A DNA stretch of 64,000 nt from Bacteroidia bacterium (lineage in GTDB: Bacteria > Bacteroidota > Bacteroidia > Flavobacteriales_D > JAUILH01): contig JAUILH010000004.1 of assembly GCA_030433115.1 (NCBI GenBank), forward strand, positions 1-64,000, in the 5' to 3' direction. Positions 43,864 through 52,889 of the stretch are shown piece by piece. The notes below the pieces were generated by a model. The model was not told where the DNA came from. It made no database searches and saw only the letters and a program-made list of their open reading frames with translations. The position numbers and the translations under genes are program-made. Numbering within the stretch: the stretch's first letter is position 1; every line of letters begins with the position of its first letter.

Positions 43864-46229
43864 ATCCGCTTTACTCTGCTGGAAACAGAAGTCAGCGCCT
43901 CATATGCAATGGTGTCCATCATAGCGGCAAAATCCATAACAGATTGTTGTTCTCCAAAAATCTCAATGTCATCACCTTCTTCAATCGAAAGATCACCGAT
44001 ACTCAACATAGTCATATCCATACACACCTTTCCAATGATGGGCAGCTGTTGTCCGGTTTTGCAATGTATCAGTCGTCCTTTGCCATTGCTGAGCTGTCTT
44101 TTTAAACCATCTGCATAGCCAATTGGAATGATACCGATTTGTCCATCTTTACTCAACTTATCAGTTAAACCGTAACTCACACCTTCACCTGCTTTAACCG
44201 TTTTTATCTGAGTAATTTTGGTCTTAAGTGAAGACACTGGTTTTAAGTTTAAACCCGAATCCCCAGCTAAACCATATAAACCTAGCCCCAATCTCACCAT
44301 GTTAAAATGTGCTTCCGGATAATGGCTAATGCCAGAAGAATTGCAGATGTGTCGTTGAATGGGGTAATTCAGTTTTTCGATTAATAGGTTGCTCCAAACC
44401 TTAAATTTCTCAATTTGCTTAAGCGTTGAATGTCTTTCTGAAGGATCATCTGCTGCCGCTAAATGTGAAAAGATACTGCTGACCTTCACTTCTGGTTGGG
44501 ACAGAATTTGATTGCTCAATTCTTGTAAATCTTCTTCATCAAACCCCAGACGGTGCATGCCAGTATCAAGCTCCAAATGAATAGGATAGGCAGTAAGTTG
44601 TTTTTGGATAAGCACACGGATAAAATCATCTAATTGATTCAAACTATAAATCACCGGTTCCAATCGATGATCAATCAACTTAGAGAAATTGGCTCGGTCG
44701 GAATTCATCACCATCACCGGAATCTCAATGCCCGCTTCACGGATTTTAATGCCTTCAACCGTGTAGGCCACCCCAAAATAATCGATCCTTTGATCTGCCA
44801 GATGTCTCAAAACCTCATGTTCACCTGCACCATATGCCATGGCCTTCACCATGCACATCAATTTGGTGTCTTTTTTAAGGAGCGATTTGTATGCCGTTAA
44901 ATTATGTGTGAGGTGATTTAGGTTGATTTCAAGGCGTGTATTGTGGGGCGTATTTTCAAAAATCTCCAGTAACCGCTCGAACCTGAATTTTCTGGCGCCT
45001 TTGATTAAAATCCAAGAGTTGGAAAAGGTGAGAGGATCTATGGTCGGAATGGCATCATCCAGACTGGAATAATGCTCCAAATGGCTGCCATTATATAGAT
45101 GTTTGAAAGCCGCAATATCGTCTCCAATTAGAATCAACCGATCTAAAGATGCTTGATTCAAAAAATCAAAAACCGCCTCATAAGTTGTCTCGGCACTTCC
45201 CCGGTCCCTTTGGATACTGCTCAGAATTACTGCTTTTTTCCCAGTTGCCATTTTGTTTAACTGGTTCAAAGCCATGCTCAAACCGCCAACGTCAGAGTTA
45301 TAGGCGTCATTGATGATCTTACTGTTGTTAATGCCATCAAGCAGTTCTAACCTAAGAGCAATGGGCGGCAAATCAGCCATGTGTTCAATGATGGTTGACC
45401 AGGGGCAATTGAATGCACGGGCCACTTTCATAATAGTCAGGCTATTTCGAATAGCTGCATCATCTGTAAATGGAATTTTGACGGTGCGTTTATCGGTTCC
45501 TTCAATTACATGGATAACTGCAGTATTGTCTTCAATCTTAACACTTTCAACATGCAAAGTGTCATCTTCATAGGAGATGAGTTCTGAGTCTTTGAAAAGC
45601 AAACTTTTCTCCTTTTTCAATTGATTGAGATCCTCGAAATTTTCAAGATGAGAAGAGCCTATATGAGTTAAAACACCATGGGTTGGTTGAATAATCCTTT
45701 GGAGTGTCTGCATTTCGCCAGGTTTAGAAATGCCGGCTTCAAAAATGCCAAGCGTATGGTCTGGTCTGAGTTGCAAGATGGACAAAGGGACACCAACTTG
45801 AGAGTTATAACTTTTGGGGCTTCTACAGATGTTATAATTTTCTTTCAATACATGATACAACCATTCCTTGACAATGGTTTTTCCATTACTTCCTGTGATT
45901 CCTATAACGGGGATGTTGAATTGTTCACGATGGTGTTGCGCAATTTTTTGAAGTGCAGATAGCCCGTCATCCACCTGAATAAAATGGGCTTCCGGAAAGC
46001 GTTTGGTTTCAATAGACTCACTGATGATAAAAGCACGTTGACCAGCATCATATAATTCATCTACAAAATCATTTGCATTGTGATTCCCCCCTTTGATAGC
46101 TATAAATAAAGCGCTTTCTTGACCGTGAAAGGACCTGCTGTCAATAAAAACAGAATGCACTGGATAACTGTTCTCATAATTCAGAATCTGTCCATCAACA
46201 ATTTCAGCAATATTTTCGAGATCATACAT
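43848..46229 (-). CDS. Bifunctional MurF ligase-alanine racemase
   Basis: About 793 residues. The N-terminal half is UDP-N-acetylmuramoyl-tripeptide:D-Ala-D-Ala ligase (ATP loop GITGSNGKTIVKEW, SYNSQVGVPLS, IDDAYNSD-like INDAYNSD). The C-terminal half (from about 430) is a PLP alanine racemase: Lys in CMVKAMAYGAGEHEV, HLELDTGMHRLGF, and the catalytic Tyr in GEGVSYGLTDK, with VCMDMTMLSIGD. So one protein makes and uses D-Ala for peptidoglycan precursors. This fusion is known in Bacteroidota. I choose ATG 46229; GTG 46232 lies 6 nt after a TAATTTG box. Lys in the racemase motif is followed by Ala rather than the usual Ala-Asn-Ala-Tyr. Confidence 0.92.
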   Translation of the reverse strand: MYDLENIAEIVDGQILNYENSYPVHSVFIDSRSFHGQESALFIAIKGGNHNANDFVDELYDAGQRAFIISESIETKRFPEAHFIQVDDGLSALQKIAQHHREQFNIPVIGITGSNGKTIVKEWLYHVLKENYNICRSPKSYNSQVGVPLSILQLRPDHTLGIFEAGISKPGEMQTLQRIIQPTHGVLTHIGSSHLENFEDLNQLKKEKSLLFKDSELISYEDDTLHVESVKIEDNTAVIHVIEGTDKRTVKIPFTDDAAIRNSLTIMKVARAFNCPWSTIIEHMADLPPIALRLELLDGINNSKIINDAYNSDVGGLSMALNQLNKMATGKKAVILSSIQRDRGSAETTYEAVFDFLNQASLDRLILIGDDIAAFKHLYNGSHLEHYSSLDDAIPTIDPLTFSNSWILIKGARKFRFERLLEIFENTPHNTRLEINLNHLTHNLTAYKSLLKKDTKLMCMVKAMAYGAGEHEVLRHLADQRIDYFGVAYTVEGIKIREAGIEIPVMVMNSDRANFSKLIDHRLEPVIYSLNQLDDFIRVLIQKQLTAYPIHLELDTGMHRLGFDEEDLQELSNQILSQPEVKVSSIFSHLAAADDPSERHSTLKQIEKFKVWSNLLIEKLNYPIQRHICNSSGISHYPEAHFNMVRLGLGLYGLAGDSGLNLKPVSSLKTKITQIKTVKAGEGVSYGLTDKLSKDGQIGIIPIGYADGLKRQLSNGKGRLIHCKTGQQLPIIGKVCMDMTMLSIGDLSIEEGDDIEIFGEQQSVMDFAAMMDTIAYEALTSVSSRVKRIYISE

Positions 46230-46324
46230 CACTGGCCGCAAATTACGAAAAAGCCACGGTGCATGTTGTATGAAATGATTATTCGCGTCAGAAGACAAAT
46301 AATTGATGCTTATTTTACCGCACT

Positions 46325-46762
46325 TTACTCTGCAATTACCCTGGTACCGGGCAAAGAATCATGCCACCCAATACCACTTTCTCCCAGAAATGAAAAGGCC
46401 TCAAATGGAATGAATCTGGCAAAACTTCTGCCCAATATCTGCCCGGGAGAGGGCTTGCCTCCCTCCAAATCAACAACCCTTGTTTTAGTGATCATTTTTC
46501 CAACGGTTTTACCAGTAGTCACTTCCATTAAAAAATAATATACCAAATACATTAGGTAAGAGAGAATGTTGAGTTGCAAATCATCTTCCAGGATTTCTTC
46601 CTGACCAGTAAATCCCAACAAAAGACCCAGCAAAAATCCACCAACCAAAAAGATGATAACAAAGTCTATCAGCGAATTGGCAAGTCTTTGTCCTTTGCTG
46701 GCAATGTTCAGTTGCCTTTTTACCTCCTCTTCCTGGAAGTCAATTACTTCAGTTTCTGACAT
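46325..46762 (-). CDS. RDD family membrane protein
   Basis: A 145-residue inner-membrane protein with two or three helices. The RDD pattern is seen as QRLANSLIDFVIIFLVGGFLLGLLL (Arg...Asp) and TTGKTVGKMITKTRVVDLEGGKPSPGQILGRSFAR. Function of the family is mostly unknown; some act as Na+/H+ antiporters. The ATG overlaps the tdk stop (TAATG), so it is translated with tdk. Confidence 0.88.
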   Translation of the reverse strand: MSETEVIDFQEEEVKRQLNIASKGQRLANSLIDFVIIFLVGGFLLGLLLGFTGQEEILEDDLQLNILSYLMYLVYYFLMEVTTGKTVGKMITKTRVVDLEGGKPSPGQILGRSFARFIPFEAFSFLGESGIGWHDSLPGTRVIAE

Positions 46763-47358
46763 TATTTTTCGTTTAGTTTTTCAAACCTTTGAGCATCAAT
46801 AAAAGCTTCTCTGGATAACGGTTCGTAGATGTCTTTCTCTCCTAGTTCAACTACCTCATTGCCACCTGCTATTCTGTGAGAATAATTGGCCAATTTCCCT
46901 GTTTTCATGCAAATCGCATGAACTTTGGATACATATTCGGCAATGGCCATCATATTTGGCATTGGACCAAAAGGTTTTCCCTGAAAATCCATGTCAAGCC
47001 CGGCTACAATAACTCTGATGCCTGCATTGGCGAGCTCATTACATACGTCTGGTAAACCCATGTCAAAAAATTGCCCCTCATCAATTCCAATTACCTCTGC
47101 GCCATCAATTAATTTGAGAATATCATGCGCTTTATCCACCGGCTGGGATACAATCTCTCTTCCATCATGACTGACCACTTTGATTTCATGATATCGGGTG
47201 TCTACTTTGGGTTTGAAAATTTTTATTTTCTGCTGGGCATATTCTGCACGTTTCAGTCGTCTGATCAGTTCTTCTGTTTTGCCGGAAAACATGGAACCAC
47301 AGACCACTTCAATCCAACCTACTTTTCTATGTCGTTTACCTGTGTCTTCAAGAAACAT
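46762..47358 (-). CDS. tdk: Thymidine kinase
   Basis: A 198-residue thymidine kinase (type II, TK1-like) in the dTMP salvage pathway. P-loop GSMFSGKTEELIRRLKRAEYA, the catalytic EGQFF-type segment IDEGQFFD, GLDMDFQGKPFGPM and the lasso region are present; the usual CxxC zinc residues are reduced to one Cys (AICMKTG), so zinc binding may be lost. Start MFLED matches the family. A box TATTTTG lies upstream. It heads a minus-strand operon with the RDD gene and perhaps murF-alr. Confidence 0.94.
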   Translation of the reverse strand: MFLEDTGKRHRKVGWIEVVCGSMFSGKTEELIRRLKRAEYAQQKIKIFKPKVDTRYHEIKVVSHDGREIVSQPVDKAHDILKLIDGAEVIGIDEGQFFDMGLPDVCNELANAGIRVIVAGLDMDFQGKPFGPMPNMMAIAEYVSKVHAICMKTGKLANYSHRIAGGNEVVELGEKDIYEPLSREAFIDAQRFEKLNEK

Positions 47359-47504
47359 AAGCGTGCATTTTGGGCAAAATATGTAGATAACTTACCCGTT
47401 ATTATTATTTGAGGTGATGAAAAATGTATAATTTTATCCCCCGTTGAAAGCCTTCCAAATTTATGGGTTTTGATTGAGTGCTTTCGATAGAAATTACGAA
47501 CATT

Positions 47505-48380
47505 ATGAGCAGTAATCAACAATACAAAAGCATGCTTGAGTTGGCAAATGCCATTCAGGAGAAGATAGGTCAACTGGAAGCAGGATCGATCAGTGAAGAA
47601 GAATTGAATCTGACCCTTGAAGAAACCAGAACCCTCTATGATCGTTTGGTAGTCGTTCAATACAAGGCTTTTGAAAAAAGTGTGAAAGGGGAAGCACCTG
47701 TCGAAGATGCTGTGGCTCCTGTGGCTGAACCGAAACCTGAAAAAGTTGAAACACCTGCTGAGTCGGAACCAGAACCAGAACCGGAAAATGACCTGTTTGG
47801 AGGTTTTAAGTTCACTTTAAACACGAAAGAGGACAAGGAAAACGAGCTGAAGTCTTCCCCAGGCAATACACAGAAGCCACCTAAAACCACTCCTAAAATA
47901 ACTCCAGGAAAGCAGGAATCTATTCCAATGCCAGAGCAACCGCTGCCATTCAATAATCCTAACCCACCAAAGTCGGTTGAATCGGCTCCAGTTGAACCTG
48001 TAAAAGAAGAGGAACCAGCTGCAGCTGCCGAAAACCAGATTAACATCATCGATCAGATTGATGAGGCACCAACACCTAAATCCTTAAACGATCAGCTGGC
48101 GGCTAATCAATCAGGAGATAACCTGGCAAAAAAACTGGCTATGCAGCCAATCGATAATTTGAAAACTTCCATAGGCATTAATCAAAAATTTCTCTTCATG
48201 AATGACTTATTCAAAGGAGAGCATATGGATTTTCATGCTGTGATTGATAGAATTGATGCTATGACAGAATCTGAGGAAGCCATGACATATTTGGTTCAGT
48301 TAAGGGAACAGTATAATTGGGACATGGAAAGTGAATCTGCTTTGAATTTTACGGAACTGGTTGAACGCAGATTCCTGTGA
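47505..48380 (+). CDS. Cytoplasmic protein with helical N-terminus and Pro/Glu-rich linker, unknown
   Basis: About 291 residues from ATG 47505 (MSSNQQYKSMLELANAIQ); the frame from 47478 adds nine residues without support. An N-terminal helical part (2-60) is followed by a low-complexity Pro/Glu/Lys region (about 65-190) and a conserved-looking C-terminal helical part (LKTSIGINQKFLFMNDLFKGEH ... YLVQLREQYNWD). Proteins with this end are widespread in Bacteroidota but have no known function. The TGA overlaps the ATG of the M28 peptidase (TGATG), so the three genes here form an operon. Confidence 0.78.
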   Translation: MSSNQQYKSMLELANAIQEKIGQLEAGSISEEELNLTLEETRTLYDRLVVVQYKAFEKSVKGEAPVEDAVAPVAEPKPEKVETPAESEPEPEPENDLFGGFKFTLNTKEDKENELKSSPGNTQKPPKTTPKITPGKQESIPMPEQPLPFNNPNPPKSVESAPVEPVKEEEPAAAAENQINIIDQIDEAPTPKSLNDQLAANQSGDNLAKKLAMQPIDNLKTSIGINQKFLFMNDLFKGEHMDFHAVIDRIDAMTESEEAMTYLVQLREQYNWDMESESALNFTELVERRFL

Positions 48381-49651
48381 TGAGAGCACTCCTCTTTCTG
48401 ATTGCATATTTACCACTTGTCGCTGTTGGGCAGCAAAAAAAAGCTCAAAAGTATGTGTACGATCTAGCATCACCAGAGTTTTATGGGAGAGGTTATACGC
48501 ATGGAGGGGATAGCCTGGCTGCCAACTACATCAGATCTAAGTTTAAGACATTTGGACTCCAGACCTTTGATGATTCTTTCTATCAGTATTTCAAACTCAA
48601 CGTCAATACTTTTCCGGGTACAATAAACCTAAGCATTGATAATAAGGATTTGGAAGCCGGAAAGGATTTCATTGTCGATCCGTATAGTGGCTCCGCAGAT
48701 GGCGAGTTTGATCTGTTTTTAATCAATTCACAGAATGTCTTTTCCTTTGAATCATTCATTCAACAAAATGCGGAAGACATCCGTGACAATAAATGGGCGG
48801 TTATCATTCATCCGGGTGAGGAAGCTGATAATCCCGATTCATTGCTCAAATACCAGTCATTGAAGTATCAGTTGTCTCAAATCATGCCGGTATTTTATGT
48901 GAACGACAAAAAACTGACTTGGGGTGCGGCACGTGAGCATACCCGATTTCCAATTATTGAACTCAAAAGTGAATTGGTTCTTGAAGAAAATCGTGTGCAG
49001 TTATCAATCAAAAACAAATTCATTGAGGCCTATCAATCCCAAAATGTCATTGGGTACATACCCGGCAGTAAAAAGTGCAAAGCCAAAAAACACTTCAAAG
49101 TCATCACTGCTCATTACGATCATCTAGGAGAAATGGGGGACAAGGCTTATATTCCAGGGGCAAACGACAATGCCAGTGGGTGTGCCATGCTCCTTAGTTT
49201 GGCTCAATACTATGCAGAAAATCCACCCAAGGACTATTCAGTTGTGTTTATGGCTTTTGGTGGCGAAGAAGCGGGATTGGTTGGCTCAAAATATTACACT
49301 GAGAACCCTCTGTTTCCTTTGTCTAAGATCGATTTTTTGCTGAATTTGGATCTTCAGGGAACCGGAGAGGAAGGCATTACAGTGGTGAATGCCACGCTGC
49401 ACCAAAAAGAATTTCAAACACTTTTAGAAATCAATAAGGGGCAGGATTATCTGAGTAAAATTAAGAAGCGCGGACCGGCTCAAAATAGCGACCATTATTT
49501 CTTTACTAAAAAAGGTGTTCCGGCATTCTTCATTTATACCATGGGTGGTATTTCAGCGTACCACGACATTTATGATAAAGCAGAAACCTTGCCTTTAACA
49601 GAGTTCAACGATTTGTTTAAGTTGTATATTGAGTTCCTCGAAAAGATTTAA
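48380..49651 (+). CDS. M28 family zinc aminopeptidase, secreted
   Basis: A 423-residue secreted metallopeptidase with signal peptide MRALLFLIAYLPLVAVGQ. The catalytic region is about 235-420: ITAHYDHLG (His ligand), GANDNASG (bridging Asp), FMAFGGEEAGLVGS (Glu catalytic base and Glu ligand), LNLDLQG (Asp) and a late His (DIYDKAETL and YHDIYD). A PA-like insertion (about 80-200) precedes it. It should remove N-terminal residues from peptides in the periplasm or outside. No sorting domain. ATG 48380 is preferred over GTG 48377. Confidence 0.9.
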   Translation: MRALLFLIAYLPLVAVGQQKKAQKYVYDLASPEFYGRGYTHGGDSLAANYIRSKFKTFGLQTFDDSFYQYFKLNVNTFPGTINLSIDNKDLEAGKDFIVDPYSGSADGEFDLFLINSQNVFSFESFIQQNAEDIRDNKWAVIIHPGEEADNPDSLLKYQSLKYQLSQIMPVFYVNDKKLTWGAAREHTRFPIIELKSELVLEENRVQLSIKNKFIEAYQSQNVIGYIPGSKKCKAKKHFKVITAHYDHLGEMGDKAYIPGANDNASGCAMLLSLAQYYAENPPKDYSVVFMAFGGEEAGLVGSKYYTENPLFPLSKIDFLLNLDLQGTGEEGITVVNATLHQKEFQTLLEINKGQDYLSKIKKRGPAQNSDHYFFTKKGVPAFFIYTMGGISAYHDIYDKAETLPLTEFNDLFKLYIEFLEKI

Positions 49652-49652
49652 A

Positions 49653-50669
49653 ATGGTACGAATCATCTTCTATAAACTCAAAAAAATTGGTCGTTATGCG
49701 CTCATCTCCCTGTTGCTAAGTTTGGTGCTTTTCATTGGGAATTATAACCTGAGTTCACTATTCATTTGGTTCTGGTCGTTATCTCTTGGGGTTTTCGTTG
49801 GACTATTTGAAGAGTTTGTTGTGGGGCGATGGTTATTGAAGCGAGCTGCAATTTGGCAAGTTATAATTCGCGTATTGGTGATCAATGTATTTGCTTTTTC
49901 TATGTTGATGCTAATAGCTTTTTGGGAATTGGGCGAACTGAATTTTAGTAAGATATTTGGAGCAGCTGCCAATGTGGAAGATCAACGCTATTTGAGAATG
50001 ACTTACAACGCTTTTATCATCTCAATTCTCCTGATTTTTTACTTTCAAATGGAAGCCTTTGTTGGCCGTAAAATGTTTGGAAACTACCTGCTGGGGAGGT
50101 ATGCTTTGCCTAGAGAGGAGGAACGAATTTTTATGTTCATAGACATGCAGGATTCCACCACTCATGCTGAGCGAATGAGTAATGACCTATTCTACGAATT
50201 GGTGAACGATTGTTTTTATTTGGTGACAAGTCCCGTGCTTAAAACTAAGGCTGAAATCCTAAAATATGTGGGAGATGAGATCATTTTTACCTGGCCCATG
50301 AAGGACGGTTTAAAAAACAATAATTGTATCGAGATCATTGTAAGTTACCGTAGAATTCTGGAAAGCAAAAAAGCATACTTTGAAGAGAAATATGGATTTG
50401 TGCCCTTTTTTAAAGCTGGTGTGCATGGCGGAAAGTGCATTGGTGCGGAAGTGGGACACTTAAAGAAAGCCATAGATTTTAGCGGAGATGTGCTGAGCAC
50501 GGCTGCCAGAATTCAAGGCGTGTGCAATGAGCACAAAGCCGAACTATTGGTGTCAAAATCTTTGTTTGAGAAACTTCCCAATAAGAATAAATACCAAATC
50601 GAATCTGTTGGTGGACTTGACTTGAAAGGAAAAGAAGAATCTGTTGAGGTGATTAAGGTGATTTTGTAA
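49653..50669 (+). CDS. Membrane-bound class III nucleotide cyclase
   Basis: About 338 residues from ATG 49653. Four membrane helices (about 10-140) without a recognisable sensor domain precede a cyclase homology domain (about 160-338). Metal-binding aspartates are in MFIDMQDST and KYVGDEIIF; the transition-state Arg is in STAARIQG, but the partner Asn seen as VN-LAAR in most enzymes is replaced (DVLSTAAR), so activity may be reduced. Adenine specificity is unresolved. It begins 1 nt after the M28 stop. Bacterial cAMP signalling is uncommon in this phylum, which makes this gene notable. Confidence 0.88.
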   Translation: MVRIIFYKLKKIGRYALISLLLSLVLFIGNYNLSSLFIWFWSLSLGVFVGLFEEFVVGRWLLKRAAIWQVIIRVLVINVFAFSMLMLIAFWELGELNFSKIFGAAANVEDQRYLRMTYNAFIISILLIFYFQMEAFVGRKMFGNYLLGRYALPREEERIFMFIDMQDSTTHAERMSNDLFYELVNDCFYLVTSPVLKTKAEILKYVGDEIIFTWPMKDGLKNNNCIEIIVSYRRILESKKAYFEEKYGFVPFFKAGVHGGKCIGAEVGHLKKAIDFSGDVLSTAARIQGVCNEHKAELLVSKSLFEKLPNKNKYQIESVGGLDLKGKEESVEVIKVIL

Positions 50670-50686
50670 TCAAACCCAGTTTTCTT

Positions 50687-52330
50687 TTATTTCGCTTCAG
50701 ACATTTTCGATTGTTCTACTTTTTCAGGTGCGTTTAGCAGCTTTTTAGAGTCATCTTGATCATATAAATGCGGCATGAAGTAGCTACCTTTTTGGCCCTC
50801 TCTTTTCTCAACTTCAACGTCACGTTTTTCCGGGTGCTTCTGTAAATAAAGGTCATTTCTTTCTGCATAAACTGCCCATGACACTTCCTTGCCCTCAATG
50901 CCTCCGCTCACCACAAAACTCTGGTTGTTGTCGACTTTGGTTTTCACAAACAATGGCATGTATGCTCCAACTGGAGTTAATTGGTAACTCACATTGCGGT
51001 TAATGTCACTGAAGTATTCCGGTAGTTGAATAGTCGCATTCCCGTTTGCATCAAATGTAGCAGTGCCTCTATAGACATTGAGTACTTCATTGGATTCAAG
51101 GCTAAAATGCTTAAGGACCTTGTTTTCCGGATCGGAAGGATGATCAATACTAAAAGTCTTCACACCAGTGGCCCCTAAGTCCCCGTTAGAAAAAACTCCA
51201 TACGCGCCTGCAACTGCCCCAGCATATCGGTCTTCACCAACTACACCAAGATAACCTCTGCCTCCAACGCCCACACCATTGCCCAAAGGCGCAATGTTAT
51301 CAAGGTTTTCGCCATATACTGCATTGCCTGTTGATTGACCTGTTTGACCAACGACTCCGTTAAATCCTATTCCGAGCACACCATGTCCGCCGTTAGTTCT
51401 TAGATTGCTTCCATAAACAGCAGATTCAGATGTGGCAGCAGCATCAACTTGTCCGGCAACGCCCCAGGCAGCACCGGTTGAATTTCCGGTAACAGCAGCA
51501 GCAATCGTAGATGTACTGTTCGTAGAAGATTGGATTGGAGAAAAGGTGTTACCAGCATTGGTGTTGTTTGTAATGATTGACACACCTGTATTGCTATTTT
51601 CTACGCGCAAACCAGCACTGTTAGTTCCTGCAGTTGAGATGCTCACTTCTCCTGCATCCGCATCAATTGTTCGTCCCATTCCGGCACCCCCAAAATCATA
51701 GGCTTGATCAAGAGTACCGCCTCCACCAGGCAATGTAATGGTGTTTCCTCCACTGATACTGATGTCGTTCCCAGATAATGATAGACTCTGAATTTCGTTT
51801 AATGGGTCCGCATCCGCATCATCTGTATTAATTGTGATCGTGTTGCCACTGCTTATTGAGATGTCATTGCTGCTGATAGACAGGCTCTGGATCTCGTTCA
51901 AAGGATCTGCATCTGCATCATCAGCATTGCTTACAGACTCGGCATGAAGGGCGTAAGGCACACTCAATAATTGGCTGGTACCCGTAATTGTATAACTTGT
52001 TCCTCCTGTAGGATCAATCTCGGACTTGATGAAGTAAGGTCCCGCACTCCAATCTATGGTACTCATATCTCCGGATACCAATACACCTCCACCAATTTGT
52101 AAAGACAATAACCCATTGACATTGGTGCTGACAGCATGCGTTTCAACGTAAACCGGCGTTCCGGAAGTCGATCCTTGCAATATGCTGATCTGTGTGCCTA
52201 CCGATTGATTGGTGACCAGTGCATTACTGGAATTTCTTACAACTGATTGATAGCTGATTCTGTTGGGAGATTGTGCCCAGCTTGCACCAAACAATAGTGT
52301 TAATAGAAATGTGATTGAAAGGATTTTCAT
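50687..52330 (-). CDS. Secreted repeat-containing surface protein, unknown
   Basis: A 547-residue secreted protein (signal peptide MKILSITFLLTLLFGASWAQ). The N-terminus SPNRISYQSVVRNSSNALVTNQSVGTQISI looks familiar from Bacteroidota secreted proteins that precede trimeric tail-fibre-like folds. Two copies of DADADPLNEIQSLS-IS/LS-NDISIS-GNTIT follow near 140-200, then a Gly/Ser/Asn-rich body with beta repeats and a helical C-terminal tail. No sorting domain is seen. It follows the type A cargo gene 3 nt downstream, so they are co-transcribed and may assemble together. Confidence 0.75.
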   Translation of the reverse strand: MKILSITFLLTLLFGASWAQSPNRISYQSVVRNSSNALVTNQSVGTQISILQGSTSGTPVYVETHAVSTNVNGLLSLQIGGGVLVSGDMSTIDWSAGPYFIKSEIDPTGGTSYTITGTSQLLSVPYALHAESVSNADDADADPLNEIQSLSISSNDISISSGNTITINTDDADADPLNEIQSLSLSGNDISISGGNTITLPGGGGTLDQAYDFGGAGMGRTIDADAGEVSISTAGTNSAGLRVENSNTGVSIITNNTNAGNTFSPIQSSTNSTSTIAAAVTGNSTGAAWGVAGQVDAAATSESAVYGSNLRTNGGHGVLGIGFNGVVGQTGQSTGNAVYGENLDNIAPLGNGVGVGGRGYLGVVGEDRYAGAVAGAYGVFSNGDLGATGVKTFSIDHPSDPENKVLKHFSLESNEVLNVYRGTATFDANGNATIQLPEYFSDINRNVSYQLTPVGAYMPLFVKTKVDNNQSFVVSGGIEGKEVSWAVYAERNDLYLQKHPEKRDVEVEKREGQKGSYFMPHLYDQDDSKKLLNAPEKVEQSKMSEAK

Positions 52331-52333
52331 GAT

Positions 52334-52807
52334 TTATTGTTTTAGAATCTTAAACGTTTGATCGGCTTGACCTTTGTGGTAGATTGTGATAAAATAATTG
52401 GATTTAGCCAAACCTGTCATGTCGATAATGGTTTGACTGGACTGAATGTCTGATAGCTTGATTAATTTACCGTTGTTGTCTGTTAAATGGAATGATAGAT
52501 TGGATAAATCACCGGCTTCTGTTTCAAGTACCAGGGCATCCGTAGTAGGATTGGGGTAGACAGAGAAAGAAAAAGTGTTTTGATCCTCTATTCCGTCAAT
52601 GATGTAAATCTCGTAAGCGTGTTGTACGCCTTGTGCTTCTGTGTCTCCACTACCATGGGTGATATAAACAACCTGACCAACACTGTAGCTATTGGAACCA
52701 CCAGAGCCGGAAGCATTGCCGCCACTGCTATTAATGGATTCCTGTCCGTAGATGTGCCCGAATACACAGACAAATAGAGTAAAAAGTAAGCTGAATTTGA
52801 GGCGCAT
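52334..52807 (-). CDS. Small T9SS type A sorting domain protein
   Basis: A 157-residue secreted protein: signal peptide MRLKFSLLFTLFVCVFGHIYG, a short Ser/Gly-rich body (INSSGGNASGSGGSNSYSVGQVVY), and a complete type A sorting domain from about 70 (FSFSVYPNPTTDALVLE ... LTDNNGKLIKLS ... YFITIYHKGQADQTFKILK). The non-sorting part is only about 50 residues. It is the first gene of a pair with the repeat protein downstream. Box TACTTTG lies upstream on the minus strand. Confidence 0.85.
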   Translation of the reverse strand: MRLKFSLLFTLFVCVFGHIYGQESINSSGGNASGSGGSNSYSVGQVVYITHGSGDTEAQGVQHAYEIYIIDGIEDQNTFSFSVYPNPTTDALVLETEAGDLSNLSFHLTDNNGKLIKLSDIQSSQTIIDMTGLAKSNYFITIYHKGQADQTFKILKQ

Positions 52808-52889
52808 AGTACAGGTAATTGAGTTCCTGTTTACAAAGTAGTGATTTTTTGGTCTTGGGAAAACATTTGAAAAATCTATTACATGATCC

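Noticed and set aside
47657-48049. 130-codon open frame on the minus strand
   Set aside because: Reverse of the Pro/Glu-rich linker of the plus-strand gene; the Gly/Ser/Thr-rich product is an artefact.
50687-52330. Tail-fibre-like protein as evidence of a prophage
   Set aside because: It has an export signal peptide and no phage structural, integrase or lysis genes are nearby.
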